A stretch of 64,000 bases of DNA from Pteria penguin (taxonomy: Eukaryota > Mollusca > Bivalvia > Pterioida > Pteriidae): contig CM068581.1 of the NCBI GenBank assembly GCA_035048485.1, positions 59,812,393 to 59,876,392 on the forward strand. The letters run 5' to 3'. The first letter of the stretch is position 1; each line of letters starts with the position of its first letter. Both the position numbers and the translations under genes were made by a program. The notes beneath the pieces were generated by a model. It did not search any database and was not told the origin of the DNA. It saw nothing but the letters and a program-made list of their open reading frames with translations. Below are positions 10,750-24,892 of this stretch, one piece after another.

Positions 10750-13700
10750 GATTCTGAGAGGGTAGGATATCTAATGATGTATACAGATTCTGAGAGGGTA
10801 GGAAATCTAATGATGTATACAGATTCTGAGAGGGTAGGATATCTACTGATGTATACAGATTCTGAGAGGGTAGGATATGTAATGATGTATACAGATTCTG
10901 AGAGGGTAGGATATCTAATGATGTATACAGATTCTGACAGGGTAGGATATCTAATGATGTATACAGATTCTGAGAGGGTAGGATATGTAATGATGTATAC
11001 AGATTCTGAGAGGGTAGGATATCTAATGATGTATACAGATTCTGAGAGGGTAGGATATCTAATGATGTATACAGATTCTGAAAGGGTAGGATATCTAATG
11101 ATGTATACAGATTCTGAGAGGGTAGGATATCTAATGATGTATACAGATTCTGAAAGGGTAGGATATGTAATGATGTATACAGATTCTGAGAGGGTAGGAT
11201 ATGTAATGATGTATACAGATTCTGAGAGGGTAGGATATGTAATGATGTATACAGACTATGAGAGGGTAGGATATCTAATGATGTATACAGATTCTGAGAG
11301 GGTAGGCTATCTAATGATGTATACAGATTCTGAGAGGGTAGGATATCTAATGATGTATACAGATTCTGAGAGGGTAGGATATCTAATGATGTATACAGAT
11401 TCTGAGAGGGTAGGATATCTAATGATGTATACAGACTCTGAGAGGGTATTATCTAATGATGTATACAGATTCTGAGAGGGTAGGATATCTAATGATGTAT
11501 ACAGATTTTGAGAGGGTAGGATATCTAATGATGTATACAGATTCTGAGAGGGTAGGATATCTAATGATGTATACAGATTCTGAGAGGGTAGGATATCTAA
11601 TGATGTATACAGACTCTGAGAGGGTAGGATATCTAATGATGTATACAGATTCTGAGAGGGTAGGATATCTAATGATGTATACAGACTCTGAGAGGGTAGG
11701 ATATCTAATGATGTATACAGATTCTGAGAGGGTAGGATATCTAATGATGTATACAGATTCTATCAGGGTAGGATATGTAATGATGTATACAGATTCTGAG
11801 AGGGTAGGATATCTAATGATGTATACATATTCTGAGAGGGTAGGATATCTAATGATGTATACAGATTTTGAGAGGGTAGGATATCTAATGATGTATACAG
11901 ACTCTGAGAGGGTAGGATATCTAATGATGTATACAGATTTTGAGAGGGTAGGATATCTAATGATGTATACAGATTTTGAGAGGGTAGGATATCTAATGAT
12001 GTATACAGATTCTGAGAGGGTAGGATATCTAATGATGTATACAGACTCTGAGAGGGTAGGATATCTAATGATGTATACAGATTCTGAGAGGGTAGGATAT
12101 CTAATGATGTATACAGACTCTGAGAGGGTAGGATATCTAATGATGTATACAGATTCTGAGAGGGTAGGATATCTAATGATGTATACAGATTCTATGAGGG
12201 TAGGATATCTAATGATGTATACATATTCTGAGAGGGTAGGATATCTAATGATGTATACATATTCTGAGAGGGTAGGATATCTAATGATGTATACAGACTC
12301 TGAGAGGGTAGGATATCTAATGATGTATACAGATTTTGAGAGGGTAGGATATCTAATGATGTATACAGATTTTGAGAGGGTAGGATATCTAATGATGTAT
12401 ACAGATTCTGAGAGGGTAGGATATCTAATGATGTATACAGATTCTATGAGGGTAGGATATCTAATGATGTATACATATTCTGAGAGGGTAGGATATCTAA
12501 TGATGTATACATATTCTGAGAGGGTAGGATATCTAATGATGTATACAGACTCTGAGAGGGTAGGATATCTAATGATGTATACAGATTCTGAGAGGGTAGG
12601 ATATCTAATGATGTATACAGATTTTGAGAGGGTAGGATATCTAATGATGTATACAGATTTTGAGAGGGTAGGATATCTAATGATGTATACAGATTCTGAG
12701 AGGGTAGGATATCTAATGATGTATACAGACTCTGAGAGGGTAGGATATCTAATGATGTATACAGATTCTGAGAGGGTAGGATATCTAATGATGTATACAG
12801 ACTCTGAGAGGGTAGGATATCTAATGATGTATACAGATTCTGAGAGGGTAGGATATCTAATGATGTATACAGATTTTGAGAGGGTAGGACATCTAATGAT
12901 GTATACAGATTTTGAGAGGGTAGGATATCTAATGATGTATACAGATTCTGAGAGGGTAGGATATCTAATGATGTATACAGACTCTGAGAGGGTAGGATAT
13001 CTAATGATGTATACAGATTCTGAGAGGGTAGGATATCTAATGATGTATACAGACTCTGAGAGGGTAGGATATCTAATGATGTATACAGATTCTGAGAGGG
13101 TAGGATATCTAATGATGTATACATATTCTGAGAGGGTATTATCTAATGATGTATACAGATTCAGAGAGGGTAGGATATCTAATGATGTATACAGATTTTG
13201 AGAGGGTAGGATATCTAATGATGTATACAGATTCTGAGAGGGTAGGATATCTAATGATGTATACAGATTTTGAGAGGGTAGGATATCTAATGATGTATAC
13301 AGATTCTGAGAGGGTAGGATATCTAATGATGTATACAGATTCTGAGAGGGTAGGATATCTAATGATGTATACAGACTCTGAGAGGGTAGGATATCTAATG
13401 ATGTATACAGATTCTGAGAGGGTAGGATATCTAATGATGTATACAGATTCTATGAGGGTAGGATATGTAATGATGTATACAGATTCTGAGAGGGTAGGAT
13501 ATCTAATGATGTATACAGATTCTATGAGGGTAGGATATGTAATGATGTATACAGATTCTGAGAGGGTAGGATATCTAATGATGTATACATATTCTGAGAG
13601 GGTAGGATATCTAATGATGTATACAGATTTTGAGAGGGTAGGAGATCTAATGATGTATACAGACTCTGAGAGGGTAGGATATCTAATGATGTATACAGAC

Positions 13701-16700
13701 TCTGAGAGGGTAGGAAATCTAATGATGTATACAGATTCTGAGAGGGTAGGATATCTAATGATGTATACAGATTCTGAGAGGGTAGGACATCTAATGATGT
13801 ATACAGATTCTGAGAGGGTAGGACATCTAATGATGTATACAGATTCTGAGAGGGTAGGATATCTAATGATGTATACCGACTCTGAGAGGGTAGGATATCT
13901 AATGATGTATACAGATTTTGAGAGGGTAGGATATCTAATGATGTATACAGATTCTGAGAGGGTAGGATATCTAATGATGTATACAGATTCTGAGAGGGTA
14001 GGATATCTAATGATGTATACAGACTCTGAGAGGGTAGGATATCTAATGATGTATACAGATTCTGAGAGGGTAGGATATCTAATGATGTATACAGACTCTG
14101 AGAGGGTAGGATATCTAATGATGTATACAGATTCTGAGAGGGTAGGATATCTAATGATGTATACAGATTCTATGAGGGTAGGATATCTAATGATGTATAC
14201 ATATTCTGAGAGGGTAGGATATCTAATGATGTATACATATTCTGAGAGGGTAGGATATCTAATGATGTATACAGACTCTGAGAGGGTAGGATATCTAATG
14301 ATGTATACAGATTTTGAGAGGGTGGGATATCTAATGATGTATACAGATTTTGAGAGGGTAGGATATCTAATGATGTATACAGATTCTGAGAGGGTAGGAT
14401 ATCTAATGATGTATACAGATTCTGAGAGGGTAGGATATCTAATGATGTATACAGACTCTGAGAGGGTAGGATATCTAATGATGTATACAGACTCTAAGAG
14501 GGTAGGATATCTAATGATGTATACAGATTTTGAGAGGGTAGGATATCTAATGATGTATACAGATTCTGAGAGGGTAGGATATCTAATGATGTATACAGAT
14601 TCTGAGAGGGTAGGATATGTAATGATGTATACAGATTCTGAGAGGGTAGGATATCTAATGATGTATACAGACTATGAGAGGGTAGGATATCTAATGATGT
14701 ATACAGATTCTGAGAGGGTAGGCTATCTAATGATGTATACAGATTCTGAGAGGGTAGGATATCTAATGATGTATACAGATTCTGAGAGGGTAGGATATCT
14801 AATGATGTATACAGATTCTGAGAGGGTAGGATATCTAATGATGTATACAGACTCTGAGAGGGTATTATCTAATGATGTATACAGATTCTGAGAGGGTAGG
14901 ATATCTAATGATGTATACAGATTTTGAGAGGGTAGGATATCTAATGATGTATACAGATTCTGAGAGGGTAGGATATCTAATGATGTATACAGATTCTGAG
15001 AGGGTAGGATATCTAATGATGTATACAGACTCTGAGAGGGTAGGATATCTAATGATGTATACAGATTCTGAGAGGGTAGGATATCTAATGATGTATACAG
15101 ACTCTGAGAGGGTAGGATATCTAATGATGTATACAGATTCTGAGAGGGTAGGATATCTAATGATGTATACAGATTCTATGAGGGTAGGATATGTAATGAT
15201 GTATACAGATTCTGAGAGGGTAGGATATCTAATGATGTATACATATTCTGAGAGGGTAGGATATCTAATGATGTATACAGATTTTGAGAGGGTAGGATAT
15301 CTAATGATGTATACAGACTCTGAGAGGGTAGGATATCTAATGATGTATACAGATTTTGAGAGGGTAGGATATCTAATGATGTATACAGATTTTGAGAGGG
15401 TAGGATATCTAATGATGTATACAGATTCTGAGAGGGTAGGATATCTAATGATGTATACAGACTCTGAGAGGGTAGGATATCTAATGATGTATACAGATTC
15501 TGAGAGGGTAGGATATCTAATGATGTATACAGACTCTGAGAGGGTAGGATATCTAATGATGTATACAGATTCTGAGAGGGTAGGATATCTAATGATGTAT
15601 ACATATTCTGAGAGGGTATTATCTAATGATGTATACAGATTCTGAGAGGGTAGGATATCTAATGATGTATACAGATTTTGAGAGGGTAGGATATCTAATG
15701 ATGTATACAGATTCTGAGACGGTAGGATATCTAATGATGTATACAGATTTTGAGAGGGTAGGATATCTAATGATGTATACAGATTCTGAGAGGGTAGGAT
15801 ATCTAATGATGTATACAGATTCTGAGAGGGTAGGATATCTAATGATGTATACAGACTCTGAGAGGGTAGGATATCTAATGATGTATACAGATTCTGAGAG
15901 GGTAGGATATCTAATGATGTATACAGATTCTATGAGGGTAGGATATGTAATGATGTATACAGATTCTGAGAGGGTAGGATATCTAATGATGTATACAGAT
16001 TCTATGAGGGTAGGATATGTAATGATGTATACAGATTCTGAGAGGGTAGGATATCTAATGATGTATACATATTCTGAGAGGGTAGGATATCTAATGATGT
16101 ATACAGATTTTGAGAGGGTAGGAGATCTAATGATGTATACAGACTCTGAGAGGGTAGGATATCTAATGATGTATACAGACTCTGAGAGGGTAGGAAATCT
16201 AATGATGTATACAGATTCTGAGAGGGTAGGATATCTAATGATGTATACAGATTCTGAGAGGGTAGGACATCTAATGATGTATACAGATTCTGAGAGGGTA
16301 GGACATCTAATGATGTATACAGATTCTGAGAGGGTAGGATATCTAATGATGTATACCGACTCTGAGAGGGTAGGATATCTAATGATGTATACAGATTTTG
16401 AGAGGGTAGGATATCTAATGATGTATACAGATTCTGAGAGGGTAGGATATCTAATGATGTATACAGATTCTGAGAGGGTAGGATATCTAATGATGTATAC
16501 AGACTCTGAGAGGGTAGGATATCTAATGATGTATACAGATTCTGAGAGGGTAGGATATCTAATGATGTATACAGACTCTGAGAGGGTAGGATATCTAATG
16601 ATGTATACAGATTCTGAGAGGGTAGGATATCTAATGATGTATACAGATTCTATGAGGGTAGGATATCTAATGATGTATACATATTCTGAGAGGGTAGGAT

Positions 16701-19700
16701 ATCTAATGATGTATACATATTCTGAGAGGGTAGGATATCTAATGATGTATACAGACTCTGAGAGGGTAGGATATCTAATGATGTATACAGATTTTGAGAG
16801 GGTAGGATATCTAATGATGTATACAGATTTTGAGAGGGTAGGATATCTAATGATGTATACAGATTCTGAGAGGGTAGGATATCTAATGATGTATACAGAT
16901 TCTGAGAGGGTAGGATATCTAATGATGTATACAGACTCTGAGAGGGTAGGATATCTAATGATGTATACAGACTCTAAGAGGGTAGGATATCTAATGATGT
17001 ATACAGATTTTGAGAGGGTAGGATATCTAATGATGTATACAGATTCTGAGAGGGTAGGATATCTAATGATGTATACAGATTCTGAGAGGGTAGGATATCT
17101 AATGATGTATACAGATTCTGAGAGGGTAGGATATCTAATGATGTATACAGATTCTATGAGGGTAGGATATCTAATGATGTATACAGATTCTATGAGGGTA
17201 GGATATGTAATGATGTATACAGATTCTGAGAGGGTAGGATATGTAATGATGTATACAGATTCTGAGAGGGTAGGATATGTAATGATGTATACAGATTCTG
17301 AGAGGGTAGGATATCTAATGATGTATACAGATTCTGAGAGGGTAGGATATCTAATGATGTATACAGATTCTGAGAGGGTAGGATATCTAATGATGTATAC
17401 AGACTCTGAGAGGGTAGGATATCTAATGATGTATACAGACTCTAAGAGGGTAGGATATCTAATGATGTATACAGATTTTGAGAGGGTAGGATATCTAATG
17501 ATGTATACAGATTCTGAGAGGGTAGGATATCTAATGATGTATACAGATTCTGAGAGGGTAGGATATCTAATGATGTATACAGATTCTGAGAGGGTAGGAT
17601 ATCTAATGATGTATACAGATTCTATGAGGGTAGGATATCTAATGATGTATACAGATTCTATGAGGGTAGGATATGTAATGATGTATACAGATTCTGAGAG
17701 GGTAGGATATGTAATGATGTATACAGATTCTGAGAGGGTAGGATATGTAATGATGTATACAGATTCTGAGAGGGTAGGATATCTAATGATGTATACAGAT
17801 TCTGAGAGGGTAGGATATCTAATGATGTATACAGATTCTGAGAGGGTAGGATATCTAATGATGTATACAGATTCTGAGAGGGTAGGATATCTAATGATGT
17901 ATACAGATTCTATGAGGGTAGGATATGTAATGATGTATACAGATTCTGAGAGGGTAGGATATGTAATGATGTATACAGATTCGGAGAGGGTAGGAGATCT
18001 AATGATGTATACAGATTCGGAGAGGGTAGGATATCTAATGATGTATACATATTCTGAGAGGGTAGGATATCTAATGATGTATAGAGATTCTGAGAGGGTA
18101 GGATATCTAATGATGTATACAGATTCTGAGAGGGTAGGATATGTAATGATGTATACAGACTCTGAGAGGGTAGGATATCTAATGATGTATACAGACTCTG
18201 AAAGGGTAGGATATCTAATGATGTATACAGACTCTGAGAGGGTAGGATATGTAATGATGTATACAGATTTTGAGAGGGTAGGAGATCTAATGATGTATAC
18301 AGATTCTGAGAGGGTAGGAGATCTAATGATGTATACAGATTCTGAGAGGGTAGGATATCTAATGATGTATACAAATTCTGAGAGGGTAGGATATCTAATG
18401 ATGTATACAGATTCGGAGAGGGTAGGATATCTAATGATGTATACAGATTCTGAGAGGGTAGGATATCTAATGATGTATACAGATTCTGAGAGGGTAGGAT
18501 ATCTAATGATGTATACAGACTCTGAGAGGGTAGGATATCTAATGATGTATACAGATTCTGAGAGGGTAGAATATCTAATGATGTATACAGATTCTATGAG
18601 GGTAGGATATGTAATGATGTATACCGATTCTGAGAGGGTAGGATATGTAATGATGTATACAGATTCTGAGAGGGTAGGAAATCTAATGATGTATACAGAT
18701 TCTATGAGGGTAGGATATGTAATGATGTATACAGATTCTGAGAGGGTAGGATATGTAATGATGTATACAGACTCTGAGAGGGTAGGATATCTAATGATGT
18801 ATACAGATTCTGAGAGGGTAGAATATCTAATGATGTATACAGATTCTATGAGGGTAGGATATGTAATGATGTATACAGATTCTGAGAGGGTAGGATATGT
18901 AATGATGTATACAGACTCTGAGAGGGTAGGATATCTAATGATGTATACAGATTCTGAGAGGGTAGAATATCTAATGATGTATACAGATTCTATGAGGGTA
19001 GGATATGTAATGATGTATACAGATTCTGAGAGGGTAGGATATGTAATGATGTATACAGATTCTGAGAGGGTAGGATATCTAATGATGTATACAGATTCTG
19101 AGAGGGTAGGATATCTAATGATGTATACAGATTCTGAGAGGGTAGGATATGTAATGATGTATACAGATTCTGAGAGGGTAGGATATGTAATGATGTATAC
19201 AGATTCTGAGAGGGTAGGATATGTAATGATGTATACAGATTCTGAGAGGGTAGGAAATCTAATGATGTATACAGATTCTATGAGGGTAGGGTATGTAATG
19301 ATGTATACAGATTCTGAGAGGGTAGGATATGTAATGATGTATACAGATTCTGAGAGGGTAGGATATGTAATGATGTATACAGATTCTGAGAGGGTAGGAA
19401 ATCTAATGATGTATACAGATTCTGAGAGGGTAGGATATCTAATGATGTATACAGATTCTGAGAGGGTAGGATATCTAATGATGTATACAGATTCTATGAG
19501 GGTAGGATATCTAATGATGTATACAGATTCTATGAGGGTAGGATATGTAATGATGTATACAGATTCTGAGAGGGTAGGATATGTAATGATGTATACAGAT
19601 TCTGAGAGGGTAGGATATGTAATGATGTATACAGATTCTGAGAGGGTAGGATATCTAATGATGTATACAGATTCTGAGAGGGTAGGATATCTAATGATGT

Positions 19701-22165
19701 ATACAGATTCTGAGAGGGTAGGATATCTAATGATGTATACAGATTCTGAGAGGGTAGGATATCTAATGATGTATACAGATTCTGAGAGGGTAGGATATGT
19801 AATGATGTATACAGATTCTGAGAGGGTAGGATATGTAATGATGTATACAGATTCGGAGAGGGTAGGAGATCTAATGATGTATACAGATTCGGAGAGGGTA
19901 GGATATCTAATGATGTGTACATATTCTGAGAGGGTAGGATATCTAATGATGTATACAGATTCTGAGAGGGTAGGATATCTAATGATGTATACAGATTCTG
20001 AGAGGGTAGGATATGTAATGATGTATACAGACTCTGAGAGGGTAGGATATCTAATGATGTATACAGACTCTGAAAGGGTAGGATATCTAATGATGTATAC
20101 AGACTCTGAGAGGGTAGGATATGTAATGATGTATACAGATTTTGAGAGGGTAGGAGATCTAATGATGTATACAGATTCTGAGAGGGTAGGAGATCTAATG
20201 ATGTATACAGATTCTGAGAGGGTAGGATATCTAATGATGTATACAGATTCTGAGAGGGTAGGATATCTAATGATGTATACAGATTCTGAGAGGGTAGGAT
20301 ATCTAATGATGTATACAGATTCTGAGAGGGTAGGATATCTAATGATGTATACAGATTCTGAGAGGGTAGGATATCTAATGATGTATACAGACTCTGAGAG
20401 GGTAGGATATCTAATGATGTATACAGATTCTGAGAGGGTAGAATATCTAATGATGTATACAGATTCTATGAGGGTAGGATATGTAATGATGTATACAGAT
20501 TCTGAGAGGGTAGGATATGTAATGATGTATACAGATTCTGAGAGGGTAGGAAATCTAATGATGTATACAGATTCTATGAGGGTAGGATATGTAATGATGT
20601 ATACAGATTCTGAGAGGGTAGGATATGTAATGATGTATACAGATTCTGAGAGGGTAGGATATGTAATGATGTATACAGATTCTGAGAGGGTAGGAAATCT
20701 AATGATGTATACAGATTCTATGAGGGTAGGATATGTAATGATGTATACAGATTCTGAGAGGGTAGGATATGTAATGATGTATACAGATTCTGAGAGGGTA
20801 GGATATCTAATGATGTATACAGATTCTGAGAGGGTAGGAAATCTAATGATGTATACAGATTCTGAGAGGGTAGGATATCTAATGATGTATACAGATTCTG
20901 AGAGGGTAGGATATCTAATGATGTATACAGAGTCTGAGAGGGTAGGATATGTAATGATGTATACAGATTCTGAGAGGGTAGGATATGTAATGATGTATAC
21001 AGATTCTGAGAGGGTAGGATATCTAATGATGTATACAGACTCTGAGAGGGTAGGATATGTAATGATGTATACAGATTCTGAGAGGGTAGGATATCTAATG
21101 ATGTATACAGATTCTGAGAGGGTAGGATATCTAATGATGTATACAGATTCTGAGAGGGTAGGGTAGGATATCTAATGATGTATACAGATTCTGAGAGGGT
21201 AGGATATCTAATGATGTATACAGATTCTGAGAGGGTAGGACATCTAATGATGTATACAGATTCTGAGAGGGTAGGATATCTAATGATGTATACAGATTCT
21301 GAGAGGGTAGGATATCTAATGATGTATACAGATTCTGAGAGGGTAGGATATCTAATGATGTATACAGATTCTAAGAGGGTAGGATATCTAATGATGTATA
21401 CAGACTCTGAGAGGGTAGGATATCTAATGATGTATACAGATTCTGAGAGGGTAGGAAATCTAATGATGTATACAGATTCTGAGAGGGTAGGATATCTAAT
21501 GATGTATACAGACTCTGAGAGGGTAGGATATCTAATGATGTATACAGATTCTGAGAGGGTAGGATATCTAATGATGTATACAGATTCTGAGAGGGTAGGA
21601 CATCTAATGATGTATACAGATTCTGAGAGGGTAGGACATCTAATGATGTATACAGATTCTGAGAGGGTATGAGATCTAATGATGTATACAGATTCTGAGA
21701 GGGTAGGACATCTAATGATGTATACAGATTCTGAGAGGGTAGGATATCTAATGATGTATACAGATTCTGAGAGGGTAGGATATCTAATGATGTATACAGA
21801 TTCTGAGAGGGTAGGATATCTAATGATGTATACAGATTCTGAGAGGGTAGGATATCTAATGATGTATACAGATTCTGAGAGGGTAGGATATCTAATGATG
21901 TATACAGATTCTGAGAGGGTAGGATATGTAATGATGTATACAGATTCTGAGAGGGTAGGATATCTAATGATGTATACAGATTCTGAGAGGGTAGGATATG
22001 TAATGATGTATACAGATTCTATGAGGGTAGGATATGTAATGATGTATACAGATTCTGAGAGGGTATTATCTAATGATGTATACAGATTCTGAGAGGGTAG
22101 GATATCTAATGATGTATACAGATTCTGAGAGGGTAGGATATCTAATGATGTATACAGATTCTGAG
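10750..22165. repeat. 11.4-kb minisatellite, 36-bp unit, about 317 copies
   Basis: The unit 'gattctgagagggtaggat' plus 'atctaatgatgtataca' (36 bp) runs without interruption for 11.4 kb. Being a multiple of three, it is open on both strands, with a plus-strand frame of 1,846 codons (15626-21166) reading the 12-residue unit YLMMYTDSERVG. Variants are mostly amino-acid changing (gattct/gatttt/tattct; gagagg/tatgagg; ctaatg/gtaatg; ggatat/ggagat/ggaaat/ggacat), so selection on a protein is unlikely. Five 34-bp units ('gggtattatct', near 11449, 13139, 14865, 15619 and 22066) shift the frame. Long blocks recur at offsets 3,416, 1,872 and 468 bp. The array ends at 'gagtcaaggg'. Confidence 0.97.
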
Positions 22166-22808
22166 TCAAGGGCGTAGGAGAAGGATGGCAGAGGATGCAC
22201 GTGATCCCTGCACTTTCAAAAGTGGGGTGAATGGTGTCGTGTTGGATTGGTTTACAAGTATGATTGTGCCCCACCTCTCTCTTTCTCTTTACAGCAAAAG
22301 CTGCATAAGAGTACCTTGTCTGTGATGCCTCTGCAGCTTCCAGGCCCATCGCCTAAAATTAATCTTACGTCTCTAATATATAACCTCTGCTGCAGTGGTT
22401 TTACTTTTCTTTTTTCTTTTATTTATTTATTTCTTATTATTATTATTTTTTTTTTTGCTCGTCTAGTTAAGTAGTTAATCCTTCAATATTATATTTAGCC
22501 GTTTTGAAAACGTATCATTATAAGGCATGTTTCCCTCTGTTGTTTTTAAGTAATGTGTAGAGGGTTTACATATTCATTTAATGGTTTACTAATGTATATC
22601 TTTATAACGCCGTAATCTGAGTTTAATTTGTACAATTCTCTACGTGAAATCCCTACATGTTGAATTGGTATTTAAATATCGATCATACCTATACGTACAT
22701 ACATGCCTGTGTGTATTGTTTACTAACATTGTATCGGTGAACATGTAAAATAGTATGGTTGACTTATACTTATGGAAATACTCAATAATTGGATTTCTAC
22801 TACGTTTT
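22166..22808. other. Upstream region of the ASB-like gene
   Basis: Unique sequence after the minisatellite with T-rich tracts near 22405-22456. No exon or repeat family is recognised. It would contain the promoter and 5' UTR of the ankyrin/SOCS gene at 22818. No clear core promoter element can be assigned. Confidence 0.5.
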
Positions 22809-22817
22809 TGAGCTAAA

Positions 22818-24002
22818 ATGAGCGACCAAAAAGAATTAAATAAAACAGTGGGAAGACTTGCTAACGGCAAAGATGCCGATATTCTGAAATATATTCAAGA
22901 GGCGGTGAACGTAGATATCCAAGACAGTTCCGGATTGACCCTTTTACACCATGCAGTCGAAAAACGAAACTTGTCACGAGTAAAGATATTGATTGAGGCT
23001 AAATGTAACGTTAATTTGTTTGACCGGCAGAATAACTCCGCTCTTATGATGAGTGTTCATAGGAACCAGGAAGAGATTTCACGATTCCTTCTTGAAAATG
23101 GCGCGAATCCGAATCAAAACAATTCGTCACAGAACACTCCCTTGTCGATAGCAGTGTGGGTAAGGAATAGACGTTTAGTGGAATTACTTTTGAAATATGG
23201 TGCTGACTGCAATACAAATTGCAATGTGTACATGGATAGATACAGCCCATCCTCTTCCGTTATCTTCTGTGTAAAACATAAATATAACGATATTCTTCAA
23301 TGTATAATAGATAATGGACAAGTCAGTATGTCCAAACAGCTAATGTTATGTTATGAACATCGTTGTCTTGACGAGTTTTCATATTTTCTAACGAAAGGAG
23401 CCGATCCATTTGAACCCGTGTATTCAGTACCTACATATAACGATTCACAAGTACAACATGTGTTCGACAGAGTACTTATAGGAGCTATGCAAAATCATCA
23501 TATTTTTAAATTCGGCGAAAAAACTTGTCAATACCTTCTTATTGACTATGGAAATACTACGTCGAATTATAATGGAAACAAAATTCTACAAACTCTTTTA
23601 ACGTGTAAATTAGGTCCATCTTCGAATGTCAAGGAATATTACGAAAGATTTTATGCAGATTTTGCAGTAGGATTCTTACAGTTTATGGTAAACTTTGGAA
23701 TATCATATCATGACTATGGCGCACAGTGTCGATGTCTTTCAAACTTCCACGATAGAAAAACATGCCAAATTATTAATAAACTTCGCAACAAATTTCAAGA
23801 ACCAGAAGTAAAACGCAGTCTGTTGCAAGGATTCGTACTTCCACTCCAATATCAATGCCGACGAGCGATCAGATCTACCCTCAGTCTTGGGGTTTCGGAG
23901 AAAATAGATCGACTTCCGCTTCCATCTCTCACGAAACTGTTTCTAAAATTTACTGGCGAGGTACAAATACCATGCTCAATATTTTGTGGCAAGGTACGCT
24001 GA
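22818..24002 (+). CDS. Ankyrin repeat and SOCS box protein (ASB-like), intronless
   Basis: 394 codons in a single exon. ATG at 22818 is preceded by an in-frame TGA at 22809, which fixes the start. Three clear ankyrin repeats lie at residues ~38-68 (GLTLLHHAVEKRNLSRVKIL), ~72-102 and ~106-135 (TPLSIAVWVRNRRLVELLL), followed by weaker ones to ~200 and a ~130-residue region with no motif I know. Residues ~340-378 form a SOCS box: a BC-box part (PLQYQCRRAIRSTL), which in this family binds elongin B/C, and a Cul5-box part with LPLP (IDRLPLPSLTKLFL). ASB proteins recruit substrates to CUL5 ubiquitin ligases, mainly in the cytosol. A 16-residue tail follows the SOCS box. The lack of introns suggests a retrocopy-derived or lineage-expanded gene; there is no frameshift. 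The substrate is unknown and I cannot name an orthologue. Confidence 0.9.
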   Translation: MSDQKELNKTVGRLANGKDADILKYIQEAVNVDIQDSSGLTLLHHAVEKRNLSRVKILIEAKCNVNLFDRQNNSALMMSVHRNQEEISRFLLENGANPNQNNSSQNTPLSIAVWVRNRRLVELLLKYGADCNTNCNVYMDRYSPSSSVIFCVKHKYNDILQCIIDNGQVSMSKQLMLCYEHRCLDEFSYFLTKGADPFEPVYSVPTYNDSQVQHVFDRVLIGAMQNHHIFKFGEKTCQYLLIDYGNTTSNYNGNKILQTLLTCKLGPSSNVKEYYERFYADFAVGFLQFMVNFGISYHDYGAQCRCLSNFHDRKTCQIINKLRNKFQEPEVKRSLLQGFVLPLQYQCRRAIRSTLSLGVSEKIDRLPLPSLTKLFLKFTGEVQIPCSIFCGKVR

Positions 24003-24177
24003 GAAAGGTGACATTTGAGCACAACAAGATATCCACGCTTTTGCAAATGTTCGAGATTGCCCATGAGCGGACAATACAAACTAGAGACATTTCTTACACG
24101 TACTGTATTTCGATTATCTTCCATCCATGATTCTGTCCCGTTCGACACATTAGTCAAAACTGTCTTCACGGATTAAT

Positions 24178-24183
24178 AATAAA
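24178..24183 (+). promoter_or_regulatory. Polyadenylation signal AATAAA for ASB-like gene
   Basis: Canonical signal 176 bp after the stop codon of the ankyrin/SOCS gene. Confidence 0.6.
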
Positions 24184-24189
24184 AAGTGA

Positions 24190-24801
24190 CCACTTACAGT
24201 TGGTAGTCTTACTTATTTTGTTTCAGTTTTAGAAGCAAGAAATATTTGTGAAATCGTTTGTCTCCCGGAGGTAGTAAGAATTGAAACTGTTCGTTTTCGT
24301 CAGTTGTATGTCGCCAGGTGAGAGTTGACCACCATTATCATTTTTTGACAATTATTATGCCATTTGTTACCAAATTTCAAATAAATCGACATTGGGCTAA
24401 AAGAACATCATTGTGAACTTCATGAATCACCCCTCCAATTTTCGTGGCCTTAGAGGCGGGATCGAAACTGCTAAAATAGTAAAGTCTTCAAAAATCTACT
24501 CTACCGGGTATTCCTGCACATATGAGAAAAAACTGTCCTTAATTAAAAAGAGCATGAAACCTTCTATCAAAATTGTGAAATTCATGGCCCTGGAGATATG
24601 GATTATGCTCTTGGGTGAGACCACTATATATTTTCATTGATATGTACCTGATCTTTGAAAACACATTCACCTCTATTTGTAATGCTGTAAAGTTGACAAT
24701 GATTAGATTGAGCGTGCAATCCTTAAACAACAACAACAAAAAAGTCAAATTCATCAACCTGGTGTAGGGGATCCGTCCCCAGGACGGGGGCAGACATGTC
24801 T

Positions 24802-24892
<91 letters not shown>

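Noticed and set aside
10750..22165. CRISPR array
   Set aside because: Units are head-to-tail with no unique spacers, in a eukaryotic context.
10774..22349. Very long ORFs on both strands of the 36-bp array as genes
   Set aside because: The period explains the openness; variants are mostly amino-acid changing, and 34-bp units break the frame.
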